NCBI GenBank assembly: GCA_022453515.1
Contig: JAJNNY010000178.1
Coordinates: forward strand, 1-15,362
Source of the DNA: Astrocystis sublimbata
Lineage: Eukaryota > Ascomycota > Sordariomycetes > Xylariales > Xylariaceae
Direction: 5' to 3'
DNA: 15,362 bases
Below the pieces are notes generated by a model. It was not told the DNA's origin. It searched no databases and saw nothing but the letters and a program-made list of their open reading frames with translations. Below, one piece after another: positions 1 to 9,562 of this stretch. A program made the translations under genes and the position numbers. How positions within the stretch are numbered: position 1 is the stretch's first letter; every line of letters begins with the position of its first letter.

Positions 1-58
1 AACTTTGTACTTGCCTCTTTGTGCCTCGTGCCTCGTCGAGCTGCCGTTGCTTGGTAGC

Positions 59-238
59 ATGCCACACATTCCAGTCGGTTGACAGTAGTCATTCCAACCT
101 CGACATACACTGCTGTTTTTCTTATCGTTGAATATTCACACGTTCCTTGCTCGGAGAAATGGTACGGTCGATCAGAGCCCTACTCCGCGACTGACCGCGA
201 AACACCAGATGACATCTGTGAACAATCACCAAATATAG
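59..238 (+). promoter_or_regulatory. Leader of the lipase gene with three short upstream ORFs
   Basis: Before the lipase start at 248 there are three short ATG-initiated frames on the same strand. They are 59-82 (7 codons plus stop), 159-194 (11 codons plus stop) and 209-238 (9 codons plus stop). The last one ends only 9 nt before the lipase ATG. If the transcript begins upstream of them, they would be uORFs that could lower or condition translation of the lipase. The transcription start cannot be seen, so it is uncertain which of the three lie in the mRNA. The one at 209 is the most likely because it is nearest to the start. Confidence 0.4.
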
Positions 239-247
239 TCAAAGACC

Positions 248-3200
248 ATGGGGATCGAGACGACGATCGAGGACGATGTTGAGCCGCAAGATGCCCTTGT
301 CGAGGTGCAGCACGATGACTTGGCCGGGTCCAAGTTGAGGGCGCCGCCTGCTGCCGGCACCCTGCTGCCGAGTCCTGTGGCCAACCTCGTCAGTTTCGCT
401 ACCAAATCGACTTCCTTTGCCATTCGCATGGGCACGTACGTCAGTGGCTACGGCATCGGTGCCGCCAAGGTCACCACTCTGTCTAGTCTCGAGGTCGGGA
501 GGCAGGTTCTCGAAGGAATACTCAACAGGGCTGGCCGCGATGTCTTTGCTCGATCCCCGTCCGAGCTCGCCCACGACGATGCCGAGTCTATACTGGAGAT
601 GAGTCTCGAGAGCATGCATCAGACCATGTCGCGACTGGTTTTCTGGACCGCCGCCGGCTTCCACACTCTCAACACCACCGTCTCAACCGCCTCGGGCGTC
701 TCTCTACTCTTCTGCTCCGTCCTCGACCAATTCTTTGGCTCCACCGATTCCTCCAGGGCTATAGCGAGCATTATTACCCTCATTCGTCGCGAGTTCCAGA
801 ACCCTGCAACCGGCGTCGAGGGGGAGAAAGTCGGAGTCATGGACCTGGTCGGTGGGCTGTGCGCTCTTGCCTACCTTCAAAACACGAGTCGGAAGTTAAT
901 GCAAGAAGAGTCTCGTCGCTTAGGACATGAAGAGGTCGTGTGGGATGTCATTGTTCTCAATGACGGCGAGCGCATTGATACCCATGCAAATAGCAATCGG
1001 GGCCACCGGAAGATCCCCTCTTCTGAAACAAACGACCTCAGCATTGCTACCCACGATGTTGAACCACATGGGCTGAAGCGAAGCAGTGCTGACGAAGAGG
1101 ATGAACAACTCGAGGCTCAGATCAGAAGGCAGATTAAGAATTCATTGCCAGAAGGTGCGAAAGTATCAATATCAACATCCACCACATCCACCAAATTAGT
1201 CACCGTCGACATCACAGGAGCCTCAGGGTTACCCATCCCATCCTTCCCACACCTTGGTTTAGTAAAGAGCGAAGTAAGCCAGCCCAGCCAGTCATTTCGA
1301 AGCAGTCCAGGACCGGCTACCCGCCACCGCGTGGTGTACAAGGTAACGCGGAACAGAGTACACGATAGCTCAGGAGATCTCGAGCGTGAACTTCGAGATC
1401 GACCGTCGCCAATAGAGATCGAAAACGACGAAATTGAAAAATCAGTAGTTTCGCCGACCAGCCCCGATCTTCTAAAAGCTCAACCATCTTCACCTTCACT
1501 TTCGAAAATTGCACGTCCAACAACCGCATCCTCAGCCAAAGGACGTCTCCACGATGATACCAATGATCTTACACACCGGTCGGGATCAACTTCGGGGGAG
1601 TCTTCCGGATCTTCTAATAAAGAACTTACTTACACAAATTGGGTAGCTGGCGAAAACGAGCGGGCGGCAAATCAGAAAAAAACAAGGACGCCACTTGACC
1701 GCTCACGCAAGGCTGCTAAAGACCTGACCATTCAAATACCCCCAAATAGCCCCCAAGCCAGCGCTACCTCTATAAGCAAGACGGCGCCCAAAAAGACGGA
1801 TACTGCCGCAACGAAGACCGGCGACAAGAAGACGGCATTCCGAGGCATTCTCAAAAGAGAATCGGCCCTCACACCACCAAGTGTCCTAAGCCGCGACTCT
1901 AGCTCGGAAAATCTGAAAAGTACCAAGTCGAAGCTCAAACCCAGATCTGCTCGGACTAGCCAAAAACCACTTCCTAAGCCCCCAGTACCCGATCGGAGCA
2001 CGAGTATACCATCAACTCGCGAGCCCCCTCGGCCACCACAGCGAGGCAACCCCAACTTTTTCTCATCTAGAGATCTGGGATATTTGGGAACCCCTGGGCA
2101 GCACAAAAGTACGGGACGACCGCTCGGGGTGCCTGTGGGAGACCCCCGCCGGAGTTCCATGATATCATTGACGGATACCATTTCCATCTGCTCATTCGAA
2201 AGCCCATCGCCCTCACCCACTCGTCACCACCATGAGACGTGGGCGAACAGCAGCCCCTTCAAACACAAACCCGGCCTCAGTGCCGAGTCAAATACGTTGT
2301 CTCCTCAACAGGTTCGTCGTCAGGCCCATCATCGAGCGCATACTCCCAGCATATATACGCTGAACACACATGATTCCGAGACATCACTTGTTGTCTCTGC
2401 GTTTCCTTCGACGAGCGCTTATGGCGACTCGATGGGCCTAGACTCTCTGCGGCGTTCTGGAGAAGTCAGAGGCATGTTCCCCGACTTCCACTTCCTGCGT
2501 AACGTTACTCGATACAGCCGTTATGCATCGGCTGTCTACGGCTACAACTTTCTCAAACTCATGGGCATCTCCAAAGACCGGCCAACCCAGACTATAGCGG
2601 ACGATATCCATTACGATGTCCGTTCTTTCGCTTACCATGCGAAGTTACCCCATGATAGTATCCTGCTGGCATCGTTTGTTGATCCGCAAGGAGGTTCTGA
2701 CTCGACTGGATCTACTGACACAGGGGTGCCACTCGTCCATACTGTGGCGCTTGATGAGGAGTCGAAAGCTGTTGTTCTCACGTGCAGGGGAACATTGGGG
2801 TTTGAAGACGTGCTCGCAGACATGATGTGTGAATATGACGACCTCACTTGGCGGGGTAAGACATACAAGGTCCACAAGGGGATTCATGCATCAGCACGGC
2901 GCCTGCTATATGGCGGAGACGGACGAGTATTAATCACCATCAAGGCAGCCCTTGAGGAGAATCCAGATTACGGTATCGTTCTTTGCGGCCATTCTTTAGG
3001 TGGCGCGGTCACAGCCCTTCTCGGCGTCATGTTGGCCGAGCCCTCGACCAACGGGACCGGGTTTCTCACCTCTGCCGCCCAGCATCCGAAACTTCTCAGC
3101 GAAGCAGGCGCACCAGGGACACCAACATACATCTCCCTGCCAGCCGGGAGACCTATCCATGTATACGCCTACGGTCCGCCAGCTACCATGTCGCCGTCCC

Positions 3201-3733
3201 TCCAGAAAGCCAGCAGGGGCCTCATCACCAGCACGGTCCACGGAAATGACATGGTCCCGTACCTGTCACTAGGGGTATTGCACGACTTCCAAGCCCTGGC
3301 TCTGGCCTTCAAATCCGACAACAGCGCGGCCAGGGCTGAATTGAAGCGACGCGTTTGGGAGGGCCTGCGCTCCGGCCTCGCGGACCAGTGGTACAGCAGC
3401 CCCAGCCCTAGGGAGCACGCACACGACGACGACGAGAACTGGGGCTACGCGGCGCTCAAGACATTGCGCGTCAGCATGATGAGCTCCAAGCTGCTGCCTC
3501 CCGGCGAGGTTTTCAAAGTCGAGAGCACGAGCGTGGTGAGACGGGATGCGTTCACGCAGGAGACGATTGAGGAGATTGGGAAGCCGGCGACGAGGATCGT
3601 GTTGAAGTATATAAGGGACGTGGAGACGCACTTCAGAGAGGTGCGGTTTGGCGCGAGCATGTTGATGGATCATAGCCCTGGACGGTATGAGGACGCGCTT
3701 AGACGGCTCACGCTGGGGGTTACCGAGGTTTGA
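248..3733 (+). CDS. Class 3 lipase, sn-1-specific diacylglycerol lipase type
   Basis: This is a single uninterrupted frame of 1161 aa. The start sits in a good context (GACCATGG). Residues about 35-190 form a conserved-looking N-terminal region with hydrophobic stretches (around 130-170) that may associate with membrane. Residues about 280-735 are rich in Ser, Pro, Thr and Lys and look disordered. The lipase fold runs from about 743 to the end. The nucleophile elbow GHSLGG places the catalytic Ser at 916. The likely Asp is 1001 (in HGNDMVPY) and the likely His is 1142 (in MDHSPGRYEDAL), which completes a class 3 triad. Family knowledge: such enzymes hydrolyse diacylglycerol or other acylglycerols at internal membranes. 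The substrate here is inferred. The neighbouring GH43 gene converges on it and leaves about 300 bp between the stops. Confidence is high for the fold and moderate for the exact substrate. Confidence 0.93.
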   Translation: MGIETTIEDDVEPQDALVEVQHDDLAGSKLRAPPAAGTLLPSPVANLVSFATKSTSFAIRMGTYVSGYGIGAAKVTTLSSLEVGRQVLEGILNRAGRDVFARSPSELAHDDAESILEMSLESMHQTMSRLVFWTAAGFHTLNTTVSTASGVSLLFCSVLDQFFGSTDSSRAIASIITLIRREFQNPATGVEGEKVGVMDLVGGLCALAYLQNTSRKLMQEESRRLGHEEVVWDVIVLNDGERIDTHANSNRGHRKIPSSETNDLSIATHDVEPHGLKRSSADEEDEQLEAQIRRQIKNSLPEGAKVSISTSTTSTKLVTVDITGASGLPIPSFPHLGLVKSEVSQPSQSFRSSPGPATRHRVVYKVTRNRVHDSSGDLERELRDRPSPIEIENDEIEKSVVSPTSPDLLKAQPSSPSLSKIARPTTASSAKGRLHDDTNDLTHRSGSTSGESSGSSNKELTYTNWVAGENERAANQKKTRTPLDRSRKAAKDLTIQIPPNSPQASATSISKTAPKKTDTAATKTGDKKTAFRGILKRESALTPPSVLSRDSSSENLKSTKSKLKPRSARTSQKPLPKPPVPDRSTSIPSTREPPRPPQRGNPNFFSSRDLGYLGTPGQHKSTGRPLGVPVGDPRRSSMISLTDTISICSFESPSPSPTRHHHETWANSSPFKHKPGLSAESNTLSPQQVRRQAHHRAHTPSIYTLNTHDSETSLVVSAFPSTSAYGDSMGLDSLRRSGEVRGMFPDFHFLRNVTRYSRYASAVYGYNFLKLMGISKDRPTQTIADDIHYDVRSFAYHAKLPHDSILLASFVDPQGGSDSTGSTDTGVPLVHTVALDEESKAVVLTCRGTLGFEDVLADMMCEYDDLTWRGKTYKVHKGIHASARRLLYGGDGRVLITIKAALEENPDYGIVLCGHSLGGAVTALLGVMLAEPSTNGTGFLTSAAQHPKLLSEAGAPGTPTYISLPAGRPIHVYAYGPPATMSPSLQKASRGLITSTVHGNDMVPYLSLGVLHDFQALALAFKSDNSAARAELKRRVWEGLRSGLADQWYSSPSPREHAHDDDENWGYAALKTLRVSMMSSKLLPPGEVFKVESTSVVRRDAFTQETIEEIGKPATRIVLKYIRDVETHFREVRFGASMLMDHSPGRYEDALRRLTLGVTEV

Positions 3734-4032
3734 TAGATTCAGGCGGTGGTGTTACGTTGTTGGTGCTTTGGAACATGGGAGATACCATTCGTTATGCTGA
3801 TTATTGTTGAAATCATTTGTCAAAATATCAAATTGTACATACCTACCAAGAAACATATAAGTTGATATATAGTACTTTACCCTCTGTCCCAACCTCCGAG
3901 GTACATGCCATCGTGTCATGAAGTCGCTACATAACACATACAGTTCAACAAATTAAATTCGCGACATTAGCAGACTTATATACACCCTTTCCTCAGAAAC
4001 TCGTTCCATTTCCGCAACCCTTAATCACCAAC

Positions 4033-5133
4033 TCAATCAACCTCCACCGGCAAAATCCTCCCCTCCTCATCATAAAACAGCTCCTTGACCTTGACATTCC
4101 GCAAATGCGTAACCCCCTTACTAATCTCGCAATCGTGGTAAAACAACCACCACCGCTCCTCGAACTGCACAATGGAATGATGCGTCGTCCAGCCCAGCAC
4201 AGGCTCCAGGATGCGGCCCGCATACATGAAAGGCCCCATCGGCTCGTCGCCAATGGCATATACCAAAAAATGCGTGTCCCCCGTGGAATACGAGAAATAA
4301 TACTTGTCGCCCCGCTTGTGCATCCACGCTGCTTCGAAAAAACGCCGGTCGTGGTCGTCGGCGGCGAGCGGCTCGCCGGTTTCGGGCGCGAGGATCACCA
4401 CGTCGCGGGACGGAGAGGCGAAGGTGTGCATTGTGGGAGAGAGGGGCGCGACTTTGGGGCACAGCGCGATTTTGCCTGCGCCGGACGGCTCTTGGGCGCC
4501 GAGCCAAGCCGGGTCGAAGGGTGGGATGTTGTGGGCGTCATCTACATCTCCTCTAGTCTCTGCGTCTTCGCCGTCGTCGACATTTGATGATGATACAGAC
4601 GCAGAAGACGAGGCAGTCCCCTGGTAGCACTGCAACTGCCCGCCCCACAAACCCCCGAAATACAAAAACGCATCCCCCGTGTCGGGGTCGACGAAGCTCG
4701 CGGGATCGATGCTGAAACTGCCCGGTATGGGCTCGGGGTCTGCCGTGAAGGGGCCGATGGGCGAAGACCCCGCCGCGACGCCGATGCGGAAGCGTCCGGC
4801 TTTGTCGCGCGCCGGGAAGTAGAGGTAGTAGTTTCCGTCTCTGCCCTGCGCGGCGTCCGGTGCCCAGAGTTGTTTGGAGGCCCAGGGGATGGCGTCCACG
4901 CTGAGGACTACGCCGTGGTCGGTTACTGTTGAGGGGGATTGGCTGGTGAGAGATGGCACGGAGAAGACGTGGTAGTCGGCCATGGCGAAGTGGTCGCCGT
5001 TGTCGTTGAAGGCCACGTTGGACTCGACGTCGTGCGACGGGTAGATGTAGATCTGCTTCTTGCCGTCGGCGTCGGGGAAGACGTGCGCGGACGGGTCCGC
5101 CGTGTAGAGGTGGGTTATTAGTGGTGGTGGCAT
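4033..5133 (-). CDS. Glycoside hydrolase family 43 (arabinofuranosidase/xylosidase type)
   Basis: This is an intronless 366-aa frame that begins at the ATG at 5133. It matches the five-bladed propeller layout of GH43. The general base Asp is at residue 13 (YTADPSAHVF). The pKa-modulating Asp is at 143 (SIDPASFVDPDTG). The general acid Glu is at 267 (FFEAAWMHKRGDKYYFSYS). His319, in TTHHSIVQF, fits the conserved central-cavity histidine of the family. The usual activity is exo-cleavage of arabinofuranosyl or xylosyl residues from hemicellulose fragments, but the sequence does not settle which. There is no N-terminal signal peptide, so the enzyme probably acts inside the cell on imported oligosaccharides. 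Residues about 172-205 form a Ser- and Asp/Glu-rich insert, probably a surface loop. The family assignment is strong and the subfamily is uncertain. Confidence 0.92.
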   Translation of the reverse strand: MPPPLITHLYTADPSAHVFPDADGKKQIYIYPSHDVESNVAFNDNGDHFAMADYHVFSVPSLTSQSPSTVTDHGVVLSVDAIPWASKQLWAPDAAQGRDGNYYLYFPARDKAGRFRIGVAAGSSPIGPFTADPEPIPGSFSIDPASFVDPDTGDAFLYFGGLWGGQLQCYQGTASSSASVSSSNVDDGEDAETRGDVDDAHNIPPFDPAWLGAQEPSGAGKIALCPKVAPLSPTMHTFASPSRDVVILAPETGEPLAADDHDRRFFEAAWMHKRGDKYYFSYSTGDTHFLVYAIGDEPMGPFMYAGRILEPVLGWTTHHSIVQFEERWWLFYHDCEISKGVTHLRNVKVKELFYDEEGRILPVEVD

Positions 5134-5948
5134 GGTGGCTGTTGTTGGGTTTTTTCGTGTTTCTTGTTTCTACTTCCTTCTAGAATAGTGGTTTGAACAA
5201 TTATTGAATTGTTTGTAGGGCCAAATGATGATGCACAAAAGGCGCAAGTTCGAGTCATGTAAGTTGGTGAGAAGGGGGTGAGATGGGGAGTCACTTTTTG
5301 TCGAGGCTCTTTGTTCCCAAAACGGGTGTTGGCGAGGCAATTCCCGATGTGCGAATGACGATCGCGAAGTGGGGCCTTGGCGTTGAGGGGTTGCCCTGCC
5401 CTGTCGTCCACGCTCGGTATCCTTTTCCCTTGTGTTCTGGAAATAAGTAAGGTTACAGCGGGCTCATACAGCAAAACCATGCAATGCAAGGGACTCTTTT
5501 ATAGCCGCCAATTATCATATCTGTATCGTTCGACGCGATAATTATGTTTCTGTAGATCCAGGCTACTACAGGCGGAAAACTGACCCCTAGCAGCCACGCT
5601 CCTCCGCATTCCCCCATTTATCCCTATTTACCCGGCCGATGTCTCACCCGCTCGGTCCAACATTGATCCCACCCCTCCTCGCACGGAAGGACGTCTCGGC
5701 GGTGCCGGGGCCTCGGCTTGTCAGCTCATTAATCGTATCTTAGCAAAGCTAGACATATGCACCGTGTTATAAGTAGATACTAGATTTTTAACATCGACAC
5801 ACAGCTAATCTTCATTAATAGTCGATTCAATATCCCCGTAGTCCCATACTCCGGTCTATGCTCATATGATCTAACGATTTGCAATCCTTACATTCTAAAA
5901 CCCTATTCTTGAAAAAAGTCGTCAACTGTCTCAAGCCCCTACCCTCGT
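5134..5948. other. Intergenic region upstream of GH43 and downstream of the F-box gene
   Basis: No gene is supported in these 815 bases. The part next to 5133 should hold the GH43 promoter. A GTGGGG at 5369-5374, about 240 bp upstream of the GH43 ATG, fits the loose CreA carbon-repression consensus SYGGRG, but a 6-mer this loose is weak evidence. The part near 5949 would be the 3' end of the F-box transcript. An open stretch on the minus strand up to 5489 lacks an ATG at its beginning and resembles nothing I recognise. Confidence 0.5.
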
Positions 5949-7006
5949 TTAACCCCTCTGGTACCTAAACTGGCCCTCAAACTTCCTCAACTCCTGCATC
6001 TCATTCCTCCCTCCCAACGAGCAAGCATTGATGTACTTGGTGGCCTTGATCAAATCGACCTCCTTCGCGACCTCGGAGAGAAGTCTCCTATCCTGCGGGT
6101 TCCTGTCTCCATCCACAAGCACGACCTTCTGGTCCTGAGGCCCGCCGGCGAACGCGAAGCTCGCCTGCGACTTGGGCTCCCAGAAGTACGTGAAGTGGGT
6201 GATGTTCTGGTTCAGCACAGTCCGCACGCCGTCGTCGTAAAGCATGCCCATGGTGAGGTTCAGGTGCTTCTGGGGCTCGCTCGGAAGGGCTTGGCAGTTC
6301 TCGCAGAGCTTGTTGTGGTAGGCGCGGAGCCCGCAGCAGAACTCGGTTGGGCTGGGCTGTCGGAAACTTCCAGCTTCTGCTGTGAAACCCCTACAAACAT
6401 GATCATCGGGTCAGCATTGTTCGTTTCTTGGGTCATATAGCACGTCGCAGTTCTTTGGGAGGAAATGCAGAAGCTTTTGGACAGAGAAATGTCCGGCAAG
6501 GTACCATTATCCGGTGCTATGCTCGGGAAAGGAGGAATTCGAGATGGTGGGAGGGAGCTTTACCATGATGACACCCAACACCAAATGCCCATCTGCTTCA
6601 CCGGGGGCTGCCGTACGAGCATCCGCCGCCACGAAGCATCTTCGCGCATGAAAGCCTCCCGGCGCCCGTTCCCGTCCTCGCCTGCGATTGGCAGCCTCTG
6701 GAAAGAGGCGCGGGTGTGGACATGGTCATCGAAGAACAAGCTGAAGTCTTCGACTAGGATCGGATTCAAGACTGGACTGGATGTGTTAATCCCTATTGTT
6801 GGCCGAAAGAATAGCGCCTCTTGGATGGTCGGGGAAGAGTCTATGACATCGTGCCACCTGTGGCTTACACGCCGAGCACTAGTGAGGAGGGTTCGGTTGT
6901 CACATTGAAGAAGAATGAGTTCAAAGAGCTCAAGTATGTCGGAAACGTCCCGCATAGCTGACAGCATCTTGTTCGCGATATTGACTCGAGGACATAAAAC
7001 TCCCAT
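5949..7006 (-). CDS. F-box domain protein (two exons)
   Basis: The gene is read as exon 1 at 7006-6564 and exon 2 at 6390-5949, which gives 294 aa. The 173-nt intron (6391-6563) begins GTAAAG and ends GTAG, with a GCTGAC branch site about 20 nt before the acceptor. It joins the frames without a stop. Residues about 20-65 are an F-box (LELFELILLQCDNRTLLTSARRVS as the core, followed by WHDVI). Next come an ALFFRP element and a DASWRRMLVRQPP element. After the splice comes HLNLTMGMLYDD. This order is typical of a large fungal F-box family. F-box proteins bind Skp1 and bring substrates to SCF ubiquitin ligases. The substrate here is unknown. The intron is longer than the others in this window, so an additional small exon inside it cannot be excluded. 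Confidence 0.78.
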
Positions 7007-8338
7007 GGCTTTCCAATCTTTAGGTTGTTATGAACTAGGACGTGAGTATTGTTATATGCATAGTACTTTGGAGCCTGAACGCAGCTGAACTGGGTTAATT
7101 AGCAAATCTTCAGTTCAGGGGGCGGCACCTCCCGCCCTTCGGGTGGATGGCATCCCGACACTACCACGTGCTGTGCCACCAAAAACCAAGGCATATCCAT
7201 TTCGTAAATGCAAATTGTTCTGAAAGAAGATATCGATGCCACACTATCTTCTGGTTCGCTATGGGACACCCTGGCAATGATAGGGCGTATCAATCAACGC
7301 TTTGTTGCCATTTCGCATTCGCCTCATAATGTAGCTGTATGACCTTGACAATTACCTGGGCTAATTAGGCCTGATGACAGCTTCGCCAGTTAACTTGCTT
7401 ATGATTTTATCCTCCGAGCTATTGCGACATGGATGATCTTAATGGATCTATCACATGATGAACTAGGACGACAGTTCCGTTCTCTCCGATTAATTAACCC
7501 CGTAGATTGCTGTCATTGCGTATTGCCATGTGACGGCTTCGGCGCATTTTATCACTCCGCCTTTTCTTCGATGATTACTTCTCATTCTCATGTTTTCTTG
7601 GATTCGGCGGATGGCTGCCAAAGATCAACGAAGACATGACGTAGTAGCAGGGAATGCCTTCTTCATCGTCCTCGTTGAACGCCTAACAATCACTAAAGAG
7701 TGTTTCTTGAAAATGGGGTGCTTAAATTCATGTTATCATGTACATAATGGCTATCGCCATGGGAGACTAGTCCTATTCGAGCGATTATAAACCGAACTGC
7801 GCGAACTCACTCTTTCTTCTGATATGCGAAGTTCCGAACTTTGCTGTCATGGCTTGGCGATGGGCACTTCGACTAGGGCTTGACTCTAATGTTCGCTTCG
7901 GTACCTTATATTCTCCGCGATTTGACATTCGTCGGAATCTGAGTTAGGCTACTTTGGACAGCTAATTATTCCGTATATCTTTTCACTAATAATTATAGCC
8001 CATTGTTCGTTCCGATCCCATGCCGGATGCGCTAATGCAAGGTAGCCTGCTCTTGGTCTGGATTGGCTCATGCGTCAAAACAGGAAACAGAAGCACTCCC
8101 GAATTGGTGATTGTGATTGACTATGTGGACATGGATCGACGCCTGTCAGCTTCGTCGAGACCATGACATTGTGGACGCCACAATGGACCATGTGATTGCA
8201 CTTCCCAAGTGAGCATTAGATACTAATCATTCTTGACCTCAGATGCGCTGGTCAACCAAATCATTGATAATAACATCCCTTGACCCCGAAGGAACAATGG
8301 CGCGGTACGTATCAAACAGGACATATCATGGCAACCTC
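7007..8338. other. Gene-poor intergenic region of 1.3 kb
   Basis: I find no gene that I can support here. Several short open stretches exist on the plus strand (for example around 7203-7337 and 7590-7790), but none carries a recognised motif, and I could not join them into a longer frame with convincing splice sites. Base composition is ordinary, so this is not the RIP-type sequence seen at the right end. It must contain the F-box promoter next to 7006 and the AA9 3' untranslated region next to 8338. A decayed gene remains possible. Confidence 0.4.
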
Positions 8339-9562
8339 TCAGCCTGTCCAAATCTCAGGTCCTGGACCCTTGTATTTTTTGAGCAGCTCTATCGGCTTGG
8401 ATGGCACCCACATGGCTTGGGGTAGCCAAATGCCTATCGGCTTGATTAGTAATGCACTATTACACATTGACCAAGAAGCTCACCTGGGTCAGACATATCG
8501 TAGCCTGGCAACTTGACAGTCGGACCAGGTGTACCTGAACATAATAGTCAGTGGTGCGTACCAAGTACTCTCTCGCAGCCAGGTGCACTATTGAATGGGG
8601 CATACCTTCACCGGAGCCAGTCACCTCCACTTGCGCACAGTTGACGAATAGCTGTGTCCACCCAAGTTGTGGTGAGATATTGAAGTGCTTCAGCACACTG
8701 GAGTCAGCAGTTGCCTTTTAGAGTAAATGAACTTCTCATGAAACGGGAGCTCGCACCTCTACCCTCACAAGGTATTTCCCGGGTGGCGTTGTCTTTGGGA
8801 TAGTAAAGTTCATCTAGAAATTCTTAGCATCTATGTCTCGACTCGAGACCGAGGAGAAAATGAAGATCGGATGCTAGTGGGTGCTCACCTCGGGTTGCTG
8901 ATCCGAGTCCCAGTGCATCCCATCAGATGCGCCGCTGGTTCCTATTTTGAACCAGTCACCGTCTCCTTCGTAGTCCTCAATCGCCCCCGGAGCTTTACTC
9001 ATATATGCCTGTCCAGGCCCTTGGTGGTGGACACCATCTATCTTAGGGTCGAACTAATACGACATAATGTCAGCAAGTCAATCAAGTCTGTTTCGTGTGA
9101 AGATGCCCAGAATCTTACCTCACGTTCTGGAACAAAGCCTTCCCTGTAGTTCGCAGTAAATGCACGGAACCCGATGACACCACCTGCTTCGATCTTCGCA
9201 GTGCCAGTTTGATGCCCGGTTTTTGTTCCGTTTATGCCACAGACCATGGGTTCAGAGGTCCAGCTATAATCCGGATACCACTGGCGGCCTTCTTCATTCA
9301 GCGAAGTTGGACTTGAAATTTTGTAAGCATTTGTGAGAGCAATCGTCAGGGAAACGAGTGGCATACCGAATGAACTCCCACCACTTTGACACAACGCCGT
9401 TGATCAAAACAACGGGGAAACCATCTGCCCATTTTTTGAGTATTCGTACCATTAAAAAGTCTGGATTTGCTACATACAGTGGCCATTGGCGAGCGGTAAG
9501 CCAGACAGTAGAATCCCCGAGACCAAAGTGGCCTGAGAAGTGATACGCCTGAGCGAGTACAT
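8339..9562 (-). CDS. AA9 lytic polysaccharide monooxygenase (eight exons, secreted)
   Basis: Exons: 9562-9478, 9424-9367, 9311-9119, 9053-8889, 8813-8757, 8687-8606, 8534-8484, 8433-8339. The seven introns are 50-75 nt, all GT...AG, most with a recognisable branch site (CTGAC at three of them), and the phases agree. The product is 261 aa. Residues 1-27 are a signal peptide, and cleavage leaves His28 as the mature first residue ([11 protein letters not shown]). His28 and His122 ([15 protein letters not shown]) would form the copper histidine brace. Other AA9 hallmarks are DGDWFKI at 143-149, [18 protein letters not shown] at 170-187, NCAQVEV at 202-208, a likely Cys72-Cys203 disulfide and a terminal WTG. 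There is no cellulose-binding module or GPI tail. The family oxidatively cleaves cellulose or other beta-1,4-glucans outside the cell. Phe200 lies where the axial Tyr usually is. The exon 5/6 junction was chosen because it restores VRVEH and gives a normal branch-site distance. Confidence 0.9.

Noticed and set aside
239..664. Minus-strand open stretch of 141 codons opposite the lipase start
   Set aside because: It lies wholly opposite the well-supported lipase frame and resembles no known protein; it follows from codon composition.
1732..2220. Minus-strand 162-codon open stretch opposite the lipase
   Set aside because: It is a shadow of the Ser/Pro-rich lipase region, with no independent motif.
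3269..3673. Minus-strand 134-codon open stretch opposite the lipase catalytic end
   Set aside because: It is antisense to the region that encodes the triad Asp region and His, with no own features.
4105..4627. Plus-strand open stretches opposite GH43
   Set aside because: GH43 catalytic motifs on the minus strand explain the region fully.
5240..5265. Short AAGTTCGAGTC resembling a tRNA T-loop
   Set aside because: No acceptor, D or anticodon arms can be placed around it.
5118..5489. Minus-strand 123-codon open stretch overlapping the GH43 start
   Set aside because: It begins without an ATG, is in a different frame from GH43 and has no recognisable domain or signal peptide.
7026..7470. Shared 13-mer ATGAACTAGGACG near 7026 and 7459 as a direct repeat
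   Set aside because: Flanks do not match, so it is probably chance.
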